Shown here in pieces: positions 36,701 to 44,061 of a stretch of DNA of 64,000 nucleotides (position 1 is its first letter; every line of letters starts with the position of its first letter). The position numbers and the translations under genes were made by a program. Source of the DNA: Acidobacteriota bacterium. GTDB lineage: Bacteria > Acidobacteriota > Thermoanaerobaculia > Multivoradales > Multivoraceae. Under the pieces are notes generated by a model. The model was not told the DNA's origin and ran no database searches. It saw nothing but the letters and a program-made list of their open reading frames with translations. The stretch covers positions 1,988,266-2,052,265 of the forward strand of contig JAPPCR010000006.1 in the NCBI GenBank assembly GCA_028875725.1. Direction: 5' to 3'.

Positions 36701-37000
36701 CCCCTCGACCGAGATCGAGTTGATCTTCTTGATGCCGTCGAGCGAACTGATCTCGTCCTCGATCGCCAGGACGACTCCCTCCTCGACCTCCTGGGGCGAC
36801 GCCCCCGGATAGGCGACCACCACGGTCACCATGTCCATATCGATTTCCGGGAACACCTCCCGCTTGGTTCCGAAGGCGAAGAGGATGCCGCCGATGACCA
36901 GAACCCCCATCAGCAGGTTCGCCGCGACCGGATGGGCCGCCATCCAGCCGATCGGCCCCTTCCTGTCGACGGGGCCGTGGTCGTGGGACATCAGGCTCAT
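33725..37000 (-). CDS. RND-family efflux pump inner-membrane subunit (AcrB-like)
   Basis: A 1091-residue proton-driven transporter with the full RND repeat structure: a first membrane helix at about 20-45 ('AAHPVAANLLMGVLVIGG'), a large periplasmic loop, helices 2-6 (about 340-500), a second periplasmic loop, and a final helix bundle (about 900-1070). The proton-relay pair Asp409-Asp410 in 'LGIAVDDAVVVGEA' corresponds to Asp407/408 of AcrB. It exports small molecules with the adaptor and outer-membrane factor encoded just upstream. The start overlaps the adaptor stop by four bases (ATGA). Substrate cannot be predicted; sequence features are closer to the multidrug (HAE1-like) type than to heavy-metal pumps. 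Confidence 0.95.
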   Translation of the reverse strand: MSLMSHDHGPVDRKGPIGWMAAHPVAANLLMGVLVIGGILFAFGTKREVFPEIDMDMVTVVVAYPGASPQEVEEGVVLAIEDEISSLDGIKKINSISVEGLGTVMAELLTSANPDRTYNDIKSTVDRITSFPQDAERPVISLVTNRRQVLSLLVHGDVELKSLDRLAEEIRSELLSDERITLVEKAGIPPPEISVEVPADNLRRYGLTLPQISTAVRAASIDLPGGSVKTEGGEVLVRTTERRDYGEEFRDITLIARADGTRVRLRDVATVVDGFRETDEELYYNGQPAIDLQVYRVGEEVPLQVSSAVYDLVERRQGTLPDSVGLSIVNDESEEYRARLSILGKNGLIGLLLVVTVLGIFLRPAVAFWVSLGIFISFCGSFFLIPILGVSLNMISLFAFILVLGIAVDDAVVVGEAIFYHRRGDNRLEAAIVGTREVLTPVTFAVLTTIIAFIPLAIVPGITGKFFRNIPFIVIPVLLLSLIESVFILPAHLRHVGRTKLRGRKGRRRSLNPFKKLGALQLRFSEWVERVIAGQVPPIIRRLVRDRYLTVAVMFSGLVVAVSIVAGGHIKFNFFPRIEGEFANGVIELPFGAPVADTREVARRMTQAAEEVGAEFVAEGRMRRRADGSMPETVLEGLRARIGSADTGAFGPGQGFPATGGHVGVVTAYLVPDAEREFGSAEFTARWRERVGEVSGVDRLSFDFNTGPSAGAKVSVQLEHTQTPPLEAAAARVAASLATYNGVFDVDDGFKVGKPQLDLVLKPAAKGLGLTERALAAQVRGAFFGAEASRQQRGRDELRVYVRLPREERDSVHAIENLLIRTPGGGEIPLHQAAYVRPGRSFTEILRVDGRRTVTVTADIDPTATTGNDIRAALARTILPEVVADTPGLTFNFSGEQEAQAEAVASLTGSLIVAMLAMYALMAVAFRSYLQPLVVLSAVPFGMFGAVVGHLIMGYDLSFLSIFGLVALSGVVVNDSLVLIDAVNQLRSEGRSLVDSVVGGVTRRVRPVILTSLTTFFGLMPIILERSNQAQWLVPMALSLGFGVLFVTGIALVLVPCTYMMVDDLKNGLRWLVGMSPEPGEAQPAPQPGGR

Positions 37001-38262
37001 GGCGCAACTCCCGTCGGCACGGCGCCCCAGCCCGACACGTCCCAGCGGCTGGCGGCGGAGAGGAACTCGGCGGCGATCGACGGTGGTTCATCCGCTCCCA
37101 GGCGGAGCCTCATCCCCTCGATCGGCGTGGCGATCCGGCTGGTGACGACGAGTTCCCCGTCAGCCAGGCCGGTATCGATGCACACGCTGTCCTCGAAACG
37201 CCACGCCACGTCGACCGGTCGACGCTCGAGCTGCGCGCCGGTGTACATCCAGAGGTGTCCGCCCTCCTGGAGCCACTCCCTGGGCACCTCGAACAGGTCG
37301 CGGATCGTACCGCCCTCGAGCAGGAGGTCGACGTAGCTGTCCAGGAGCAGGAGTCCTCGTCCCGCGGGACCGCCCGTTCCGCGCGCGAGTCCGAGCGGAT
37401 CGTCGACCTCCACCAGCACGCGGGCCATCCGGCCCGCGGTGTCGAGGTCTCCCAGCAAACGGACGATGCGGCCCGGCAGGACGTAGTCGGTCTCGGGATC
37501 GAGCCGCACGAGCGCGCGCGAACCCTCGACGTCGCCGTGGAGACCGGGAACGCGGAGCTGTTCGAGTTCGTCGGTTCGGACCGCGGCCCGCACCCAGAAG
37601 GCGTCGGTGCCCGCCAGCGTCACGGCCTGACTCTGCGGCGTCACCGTCTGCCCGACCTCGATCGACTCGGAGAGGACGACGGCGTTGAACGGACTGCGCA
37701 CGACCGTGCGTTCGAGGTCCAGCCGGGCCCGCGCCAGGGCTGCGCGGGCGGTGTGGACGGCTGAAAGCCGGGAGCGCAACTGCGGTTCGCGGAGCGCCAG
37801 CGAGGCCTCCATCTGTTCGACGTCCAGCTCATCCTGGAACAGCTCCCACTCCCGCTCGGCGACCCGGCCACGGCCCTGCTCCAGTTCGAGCTGCGCAGCC
37901 GCCTCGGCGACCGACGCAGTGGCCCGGGCCACCGCCAGCTTGAAGTCGGCATCCTCGATCGCGAAAACGACGTCGCCCTCCCGCAGCAGCGTCCCCGGGG
38001 CGAGCCGCGGCATGACGAACGCGATCCGCCCGCTCACCTGAGGCTGGACGACGACCCTCTGGGCCGGCAGGACGGTCCCCTGGGCCTCGATGTCGATGCG
38101 CCGCGGCAGCCGCTTCACCTCGGCAACTTCCACCAGCACGCCGGAATCGTCCGGCGGCCTCTGCACGGCCTCCGGTCTGGCCTGAATGATCGCCCTGGCA
38201 GCCGCCAGGCCGACGGCCAGGACCAGCACCACGATGCCGACGCGGATCAGGGTACCCTTCAT
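36997..38262 (-). CDS. RND efflux periplasmic adaptor (membrane fusion protein)
   Basis: A 421-residue HlyD/AcrA-type adaptor. The N-terminal hydrophobic segment (about 5-28) anchors it in the inner membrane. The lipoyl-like motif 'VVVQPQVSGRIAFVMPRL' is followed by 'LREGDVVFAIEDADF', then a long alpha-helical hairpin (about 110-190, rich in Ala, Glu and Arg), then the second half-motif 'RTVVRSPFNAVVLSESIEVG'. Beta-barrel and membrane-proximal domains follow. It links the pump at 33725 to the outer-membrane factor at 38276 across the periplasm. It starts 13 bases after the outer-membrane gene and overlaps the pump gene. Confidence 0.93.
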   Translation of the reverse strand: MKGTLIRVGIVVLVLAVGLAAARAIIQARPEAVQRPPDDSGVLVEVAEVKRLPRRIDIEAQGTVLPAQRVVVQPQVSGRIAFVMPRLAPGTLLREGDVVFAIEDADFKLAVARATASVAEAAAQLELEQGRGRVAEREWELFQDELDVEQMEASLALREPQLRSRLSAVHTARAALARARLDLERTVVRSPFNAVVLSESIEVGQTVTPQSQAVTLAGTDAFWVRAAVRTDELEQLRVPGLHGDVEGSRALVRLDPETDYVLPGRIVRLLGDLDTAGRMARVLVEVDDPLGLARGTGGPAGRGLLLLDSYVDLLLEGGTIRDLFEVPREWLQEGGHLWMYTGAQLERRPVDVAWRFEDSVCIDTGLADGELVVTSRIATPIEGMRLRLGADEPPSIAAEFLSAASRWDVSGWGAVPTGVAP

Positions 38263-38275
38263 CGCCTTCCGTCTG

Positions 38276-39784
38276 TCAGGACGCTCCCTCAGCGACTCTT
38301 GTTTCGGGCGCCGCGGCGAGTCCTGCCGCCAGCCGCTCCACCGACGTGCCCGGCGCGAAACCCAGCGAGCGGCAGAGCTGTAGCCGGCTGGCCAATTGCT
38401 GCCGGCGGGCGTCGATCAGCGCCTGTTCCAGCCCCTGCTGGGACAGAAGCGCGGTCAGCACGTTCAGGTAGTCCGTGGCGCCCTCACGGTACGACTCGCT
38501 GGTGAGAAGCAGCACCCGGCGTGCCTCCCCCAACCGCTCCTCCAGGTTCGCCACCAGCTCACGGCTGCTGCGGCCAACCGCAAGCGCCGTCTGCACCTCG
38601 CCGACCGCGTTGACCAGGGACTGTGCGTAGGCGTAGAGGCTCTCCTCCGCCGCCGCGTACGCCTGATCGATCCGAGCCCGCCGGCCGCCGCCGCCGTAGA
38701 CGGCCTGCGAGGCGGTACCGCCGATCTGCCGGACGAGGTCGCCAAGAACGTCCGCGACCTCCAGCGCCCGCCCGGTGACCAGGGCAGTCAGCGACAGCGA
38801 CGGCAGCCACTCCCTGACCGCGGCTGCAGCCCGGCGATCCGCCGCCTCGACCCGCCAGCGAGCCGCCTGCAGGTCGGGCCGCCGGTCGAGCAACGTGGCC
38901 GGCACGCCGAGATCAGGCTGTTCGGCGGCTTCCAGCAACGGTCCCAGGCCAGGCGCGTCGTCCGGAGTCAGGCGCTCCGTACTGCCAAGAAGCGTTGCGA
39001 GCTGGAACTCCAGCGACTCCAGCCGCCCTCGCGCGAGTTCGATCTGACCCTGGAGGCTCAGCAACTGTTCCCGCTGGCGGCCGATGTCCTGAGCCGGCCC
39101 CAGGCCTTGTCCGAAGCGAAGCTGGGTCAGCTCCAGGAACCTCTCCGAAGTCCGCTGCTGACTCTCGAGGAGCGCGATGAGTTCACGTTCCGCGACGACG
39201 CCGAACCAGACCTCGGCCAACCCCGAAGACAGGCTGATCGCCAGCGAGCGCAGGTCATGGACGCTCGCCTCGGCATCCAGCAGAGCCGCCAGTTCGCGGT
39301 TGCGCAGGCGACCCCAGAGATCGATCTCGAAGCTGGACGCCAGGCTGGAGTCCCAGGCCGCCCCGGCGAGCAGGAACTGGTTCACGATGCCGCTGCCTGG
39401 GAACGTCAGGTCGTTGCCGGTCAGGGAAGCGTCGAGACGCGGCATCAGGTAGGCGCCGCTCTCCCGGGCGCGCGCGTCGGCAGCCTCGACCCGGCTCCAG
39501 GCAACCTGGAGATCGAAGCTCTGACCGGCCAGACGATCCTGGAGGTTCCACAGCGTCTGATCGCCCAGCGCGCTACAGGCGCCGGGCGCCGCCGCACCGG
39601 GCGCACGGTCGAACCCCAGGTCGAACTCCGGCGGCGGTTCCGCGACCTCCGGGATGCGCTCCAGCACGCTCGTGTGGGTACAGCCCATGGCAATCGTCCC
39701 CAGCGCGCACATGGCAAGGCAAGCCGCGTAGAGCCAGGAGGATGGACTCCGGGAACGGGTGGCCGAATCGAGGAGGCAGCGCAT
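38276..39784 (-). CDS. Outer-membrane efflux lipoprotein (TolC/NodT family)
   Basis: A 502-residue outer-membrane factor. The N-terminal hydrophobic stretch ends in a lipobox 'GTIAMGC' (Cys about 35), as in NodT-type lipoproteins. Two homologous halves follow, each with long coiled-coil helices rich in Leu, Ala, Gln and Arg ('ARGRLESLEFQLATLLG', 'LLDRRPDLQAARWRVEAAD'); the last phrase is a typical OEP-family motif. It forms the trimeric exit duct of the tripartite efflux system. First gene of the efflux run; a 120-base gap separates it from the upstream hydantoinase gene. Confidence 0.93.
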   Translation of the reverse strand: MRCLLDSATRSRSPSSWLYAACLAMCALGTIAMGCTHTSVLERIPEVAEPPPEFDLGFDRAPGAAAPGACSALGDQTLWNLQDRLAGQSFDLQVAWSRVEAADARARESGAYLMPRLDASLTGNDLTFPGSGIVNQFLLAGAAWDSSLASSFEIDLWGRLRNRELAALLDAEASVHDLRSLAISLSSGLAEVWFGVVAERELIALLESQQRTSERFLELTQLRFGQGLGPAQDIGRQREQLLSLQGQIELARGRLESLEFQLATLLGSTERLTPDDAPGLGPLLEAAEQPDLGVPATLLDRRPDLQAARWRVEAADRRAAAAVREWLPSLSLTALVTGRALEVADVLGDLVRQIGGTASQAVYGGGGRRARIDQAYAAAEESLYAYAQSLVNAVGEVQTALAVGRSSRELVANLEERLGEARRVLLLTSESYREGATDYLNVLTALLSQQGLEQALIDARRQQLASRLQLCRSLGFAPGTSVERLAAGLAAAPETRVAEGAS

Positions 39785-39877
39785 GAAAGAGGAAGCAGGC
39801 AGGAACGCGCAACTCTACGCCACTCCCACCAGCGGTCAGTCGAGAACGACCCTTGGTACGTCCTTCCGCCCAGGAAG

Positions 39878-39899
39878 TTCCGCCCGCGTGCCGGCGGAA
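39878..39899 (-). terminator. Hairpin after the hydantoinase A gene
   Basis: TTCCGCC (39878-39884) pairs with GGCGGAA (39893-39899) around an eight-base loop, only a few bases past the stop codon of the hydantoinase gene in the direction of transcription. There is no T-run after it, so it is a weak terminator at best, or an mRNA-stabilising stem. The rest of the 120-base gap probably holds the efflux operon promoter, but I see no convincing -35/-10 pair. Confidence 0.35.
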
Positions 39900-39904
39900 A
39901 GCCC

Positions 39905-42169
39905 CTAGGCCTCCTGCGGCCCTTCGAGGACCAGCGCGCGGGCCTCGTCCACACGCAGACTCCAACCCGGCTCCACGACCGTGATGCTGTGCCGTTCCTG
40001 CACCAGGCACGGACCGGACCGTTCGAAACCCGGAGCGAGGTCCTCGCGGCGCAGGAGCGCGGCCGTCCCCCAGCCGGCGAACCAGGCCCGGTACTCGCCG
40101 GCTTCGACTTCGCGGCCCCTGGCGGTTCCGGCCCGATCGAGCCGCGCGGCAGCGGGAGCGGTCGAAGCCAGGACGCGGACCGACTCGACTTCGATCGGGT
40201 GCTCCGGGGGCGGATAGCCGTAGACCGCCTGATAGCGGTCGGCGAAAAGACCCGCGATGACCTCGGTCGAGGCGGCCTCCGCGGCGGAAGCGGGTTCCAC
40301 CTCGAGCGCCGTTTCCTGACCGAGCAACCGGAGCCGGACGATTCGACGCCGGACCGCGGCGCCTTCCAGGTTCGCGCCACGTTCTTCCAGGAGCCGGCTC
40401 AGCGCCTCGCCTTCCAGGCGCTCGACCACCGATCCCACCCCGCCACCGTCGAGCGGCTCGAGGACCTGCCGGTGAGCGAATCGCTCCAGCACGGCGTGAC
40501 CGAGCCCGACCGCGCTGAGCAGCGACGTATCGACGGGCACCAGGACCGTCCCCATGCCCAGCTCCGACGCGATCGCACAGGCGTGCTGCCCGCCAGCACC
40601 GCCGAAACTCACCAGGGCGTGGTCCGTCGGGTCGTAGCCGCGCGAGATAGAGATACGGCGAATCGCGTCGGCCATCCGTTCGTTGGCGATCGCGAGGAAC
40701 CCGCCGAGGAGCCGCTCGTCGACACCGCCGAGGTCGGCCAGCGCCTCGGCGGCACGATCTTCGGCGGCGGCGACGTCGATGGGCAGACCGAAAGCACTCG
40801 GATCGATGCGCCCCAGCAAGAGGTTCACATCGGTGATCGTGAGCGGTCCGCCGGCGCCGTAGCAGGCGGGCCCCGGACGCGCCCCGGCACTCTCGGGCCC
40901 GACCTTGAGCTGGCCGTGATCCACCCGGCAGATCGAGCCGCCGCCGGAGGCCACGGTCTCGATCGCCAGGGCCGGCGCCACGACGACCGCGTCGCCGACA
41001 CGGAACTCGAAGTTGTACTCGAAGTCGCCGTCGTAGCGCGACACGTCCGTACTGGTGCCGCCCATGTCGAAGCCGATGACCCGGTCATGACCGCTCGCGC
41101 GCCCCGCCGCGGCCGCGCCCACGACGCCCCCGGCGGGACCCGACAGCAGACTGTCCTTGGGCCGGTAGCTCGAGAAGCCAGCCAGTCCGCCGGCGCTGGT
41201 CATCACCCGGGGCGCGGCACCGCCGGCTTCTCCCGCTTCCGGCCCGCGACCGCCCGCGCGTCCTCCCGAGAGCGCCGCCCCCGTGGTCTCCAGGTAGCCG
41301 CCGACTGCCCGCCCCAGGTAGGCGTCGACCACGGCCGTGTGCGCCCGCGGCACGATCTTGATCAGCGGCGCCAGTTCCGCCGAGCAGGACACCGTACGGA
41401 AACCGGCGGAGCGAAGGATGCGCTCCGCCCGCCGCTCGTGATCCGGGTTCCGGTAGCTGTGCATCAACGCCACGGCCGCGGCACGGAAGCCCTCGTCGAC
41501 GAGAGCGCGGGCGGCGGTTCCCAGGCCGTCTTCGTCGAGCGGCTCCAGCTCCCGGCCCTCGGCGTCGAGCCTTCCGCCGACCTCGACCGACCGTTCGTAC
41601 AGGGGCGCCGGGCGCTCGACCGCGAGCGCGAAGATGTCCGGTCGGGCCTGGTCGCCGATCAGCAGCAGGTCCGCGAACCCTTCGGTGACGAAGAGCACGG
41701 TCCGTGATCCCGCCCGCTCGAGCAGGGCGTTGGTGCCACGGGTCGTGGCGAGCCGGAGATCGCACGGCGGCAAGGGTTCACTCAGCGCGCTGCCGGTGGC
41801 GATGCGCGCGGCGAGAATCGGAGCGTTCTCCGGCGACAGGAGCTCCAGCACCCGGCCGGGCTCCAGGGCCGGAGTTGCGGCGCCGCCCTCCACGGGCAGG
41901 AGCCTGCAGGTTCCATCCGCCGACCACTCCTCCACCAACGCCGGCGTGCCTTCGCCAAGTGGCACCGCGCGGTAGCCGGCGAAGAATCCCTCGGGCAGGT
42001 CGAAGCGTGTCTCGAGCCGGGGCCCCTGCGCTCCGTTCGAGACCACCGTGGCCCGGACGGCGCCCGAGCTCAGGACCTTCACGCACCGGGATGAGCCCTC
42101 CGGGTCGATCGCGACGCAGTCGGTGAACGTGCCTCCGGTATCGATCCAGAGCTGCCAGAGGGGCGGCAC
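39905..42169 (-). CDS. Hydantoinase/oxoprolinase A-type subunit (HyuA-like), orphan
   Basis: A 754-residue ATP-dependent amidohydrolase subunit of the hydantoinase A / 5-oxoprolinase family. The N-terminal phosphate-binding motif 'IDTGGTFTDC' (9-18) and the second ASKHA-type motif 'GFDMGGTSTDVSRY' are present, together with 'SGPAGGVVGAAAAGR' and 'VSFGGAGGQHACAIA'. In most bacteria HyuA works with HyuB encoded beside it, or both are fused in a ~1280-residue oxoprolinase. Neither neighbour here is HyuB. The protein may find its partner elsewhere or act in another carboxylase/hydrolase complex. Start is GTG at 42169. Related enzymes open cyclic amides such as hydantoins and 5-oxoproline. Confidence 0.88.
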   Translation of the reverse strand: MPPLWQLWIDTGGTFTDCVAIDPEGSSRCVKVLSSGAVRATVVSNGAQGPRLETRFDLPEGFFAGYRAVPLGEGTPALVEEWSADGTCRLLPVEGGAATPALEPGRVLELLSPENAPILAARIATGSALSEPLPPCDLRLATTRGTNALLERAGSRTVLFVTEGFADLLLIGDQARPDIFALAVERPAPLYERSVEVGGRLDAEGRELEPLDEDGLGTAARALVDEGFRAAAVALMHSYRNPDHERRAERILRSAGFRTVSCSAELAPLIKIVPRAHTAVVDAYLGRAVGGYLETTGAALSGGRAGGRGPEAGEAGGAAPRVMTSAGGLAGFSSYRPKDSLLSGPAGGVVGAAAAGRASGHDRVIGFDMGGTSTDVSRYDGDFEYNFEFRVGDAVVVAPALAIETVASGGGSICRVDHGQLKVGPESAGARPGPACYGAGGPLTITDVNLLLGRIDPSAFGLPIDVAAAEDRAAEALADLGGVDERLLGGFLAIANERMADAIRRISISRGYDPTDHALVSFGGAGGQHACAIASELGMGTVLVPVDTSLLSAVGLGHAVLERFAHRQVLEPLDGGGVGSVVERLEGEALSRLLEERGANLEGAAVRRRIVRLRLLGQETALEVEPASAAEAASTEVIAGLFADRYQAVYGYPPPEHPIEVESVRVLASTAPAAARLDRAGTARGREVEAGEYRAWFAGWGTAALLRREDLAPGFERSGPCLVQERHSITVVEPGWSLRVDEARALVLEGPQEA

Positions 42170-42203
42170 GGCAGAAACCCGGTCGCGCGGCCGCCAGGCG
42201 GCC

Positions 42204-43364
42204 CTAGGAGGCCGCCAGCAAACGAACCAGGCGCTCGATCCGCCGGTCGCCGTCGGGCTCCAGCCGCTGCGCGCGGCGAAGCAGTTTCTCCGCGGCCTTC
42301 CGCTCGCCCCGGCGCAGCAGCACCTCGCCCAGAGCCGCCGCCGGCGCCGCCTCGTCGGGTCCGAGCCTCCGGGCCCTGCTGTAGAAGCGTTCCGCCTCGT
42401 CCAGGCGCCCGTAGCGCAGGCTCAGGTCGCCGAGGGCGACGTACGTGAAGGGGTTGCGGTTGCGCTTGGCGTCCGCCATCAACAGCAGGTCGTCCGCTTC
42501 CTCCGTTCGTCCGTTCAGCCGCAGCAGTACCGCCAGGTTGACCAGGGCCGAACTGAGCCCCGGATCGACGACCAGGGCTTGGCGGTAGCTCCGCTCCGCC
42601 TGGACCGTCCTGCCGCTCCGGCGCTGGGCCACTCCCAGGTTGGCCCATGCGGACGCCAGTTCCGGGTCGATCCGGACCGCGTCCTCGAGCCAGGCGACGG
42701 CTTCGTCGAGGCGCTCTGCCCGCAGCGCCTCGGCGCCCCGGTTCGAGTAGTAGAGGGCGGTCGCCGTGAGATCGCTGATCGGCGTGACCCTGAAGCCCCG
42801 CTCGTCCTCGCGCAGACCGAAGTCGATGAGCCGCATCGCATGCCTGGGCCCGAAACCAACGGCAACGTGGTCGGAGATGACGATCAGGTCGCCTGCGCGC
42901 TCGAAGTTCTCGACGTGCGACACCTCGACGAAATAGGCGGCGAGATCGAGTTCCCTGGCCATGCCGACGAACATCTGGGTAAAGGCCAGGCAGTTCGCGG
43001 TCCGGGTCTCGAACACATCCACCGCGGATCCGGTATGCCCGGCCCTGTACTCCACGCCAAGCATCGATGTCTCGGTCACCGCCTCGATCAGGCGATCGAG
43101 GCGCTTGTCCCGGTCGGTCGCGCCGGCCGCTTCGTGAACCCAGTCGGCCATCTCGTCGTTCAGCGCGAACGGCACCAGGGCATGCCTGACTTCGCGGCGC
43201 TCGAGTTCACGCAGCAGCGCGTTCTCGCCGGTCTCCCGTACTCCAGTCGAGGCACAACCGAAAGCCAGGCCCGCGAAGACCACCGCCACAGCCGGGCGAT
43301 ACAGCCGGCGGCGCTCGACTCGCGGTTCGATGTTGCCCGAAGTCACAGCGGTTACAACCTCCAT
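42204..43364 (-). CDS. Lipoprotein with transglutaminase-like domain and TPR repeats
   Basis: A 386-residue protein from the ATG at 43364 (another ATG lies 15 bases upstream). The N-terminal region has a hydrophobic stretch ending in a lipobox 'AGLAFGC'. A transglutaminase-like region follows: the candidate nucleophile Cys is in 'TANCLAFTQMFVGMAREL' and the partner His in 'DLIVISDHVAVGFG'. From about residue 210 are at least four TPR units, clear in 'ASAWANLGVAQRRSGR' and 'FTYVALGDLSLRYGRLDEAE'. It is probably a membrane-bound protease-like or scaffolding protein. The surroundings (hydantoinase, DUF4126) give no functional clue. Confidence 0.82.
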   Translation of the reverse strand: MEVVTAVTSGNIEPRVERRRLYRPAVAVVFAGLAFGCASTGVRETGENALLRELERREVRHALVPFALNDEMADWVHEAAGATDRDKRLDRLIEAVTETSMLGVEYRAGHTGSAVDVFETRTANCLAFTQMFVGMARELDLAAYFVEVSHVENFERAGDLIVISDHVAVGFGPRHAMRLIDFGLREDERGFRVTPISDLTATALYYSNRGAEALRAERLDEAVAWLEDAVRIDPELASAWANLGVAQRRSGRTVQAERSYRQALVVDPGLSSALVNLAVLLRLNGRTEEADDLLLMADAKRNRNPFTYVALGDLSLRYGRLDEAERFYSRARRLGPDEAAPAAALGEVLLRRGERKAAEKLLRRAQRLEPDGDRRIERLVRLLAAS

Positions 43365-43458
43365 CGGCGCCCCGACCATCCTAGCGCCAGTTGACTCCTC
43401 AACCCCGCACGGATGCCTCAGGATTCCCGCGGCGCGGCCTCGCGAAAATCGATGGACG

Positions 43459-44034
43459 TCAGGACTCGGCGCGCCGCGCCCTGAGCACTCGCCGCCGCAG
43501 GAGTCGGACACTGACCACCGCGACCAGGAGCGCCACGGCGGCCAGGGCGAGCACGGGCATCGTGATCGCCAGGAGCGACAAGCCGGCCGCCGACCCGGCC
43601 TCTCCGGTCGACACCACGGGATTGCCGATCCCGGCCGTCGCCATCGTGGAGGCTCCCCTCAGAAGCGTCGTTCCGGTCTGGACCACCGCCGCCGCCGTCC
43701 CGCCGGCCACCGCCGCGAGAGCCCAGCCAACCAGGGGCGTCGCGGTCTCGATGTTCGCCGCGGCCACGACGACGCCCGCGGTCACCGCGGCCGGCATCGC
43801 GGCCACGTCCAGGACGTTGTCGAGCCAGGGGATGTAGTAGGCGCCGACCTCACAGATCGCCGCAACGCCCAGAGCAAGCAGGGCCGGGGTTCCCGCCATC
43901 CACTCGAAGCCCTCAGCCAGGTCGAGTGCGCCAGCCCGGGCCGCGACGCCCATGACCAGGACGGGCAGAAAGACCCGGAAGCCACACGCCGCCGCCAACC
44001 CGATACCGAGACCGACGCTGAGCAGAATCTCCAT
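43459..44034 (-). CDS. DUF4126 family membrane protein
   Basis: A 191-residue integral membrane protein with four or five hydrophobic segments. The N-terminus 'GLGIGLAAACGFRVFLPV' and the following 'GYYIPWLD'-like stretch ('GAYYIPWLDNVLDVAAMPA') are typical of DUF4126. The C-terminus is a basic tail ('RLLRRRVLRARRAES'). No function is known for this family. It lies 27 bases after the MurJ gene stop on the same strand and may be part of the same transcript. Confidence 0.85.
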   Translation of the reverse strand: MEILLSVGLGIGLAAACGFRVFLPVLVMGVAARAGALDLAEGFEWMAGTPALLALGVAAICEVGAYYIPWLDNVLDVAAMPAAVTAGVVVAAANIETATPLVGWALAAVAGGTAAAVVQTGTTLLRGASTMATAGIGNPVVSTGEAGSAAGLSLLAITMPVLALAAVALLVAVVSVRLLRRRVLRARRAES

Positions 44035-44061
44035 CTCGCCACTCCTCCTACCTGATCCTGA

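Noticed and set aside
38396..41707. An 1103-codon plus-strand open frame across the outer-membrane factor and hydantoinase genes
   Set aside because: Both minus-strand genes under it have clear family motifs and normal length; the plus frame crosses their boundary and the intergenic hairpin and has no recognisable domain.
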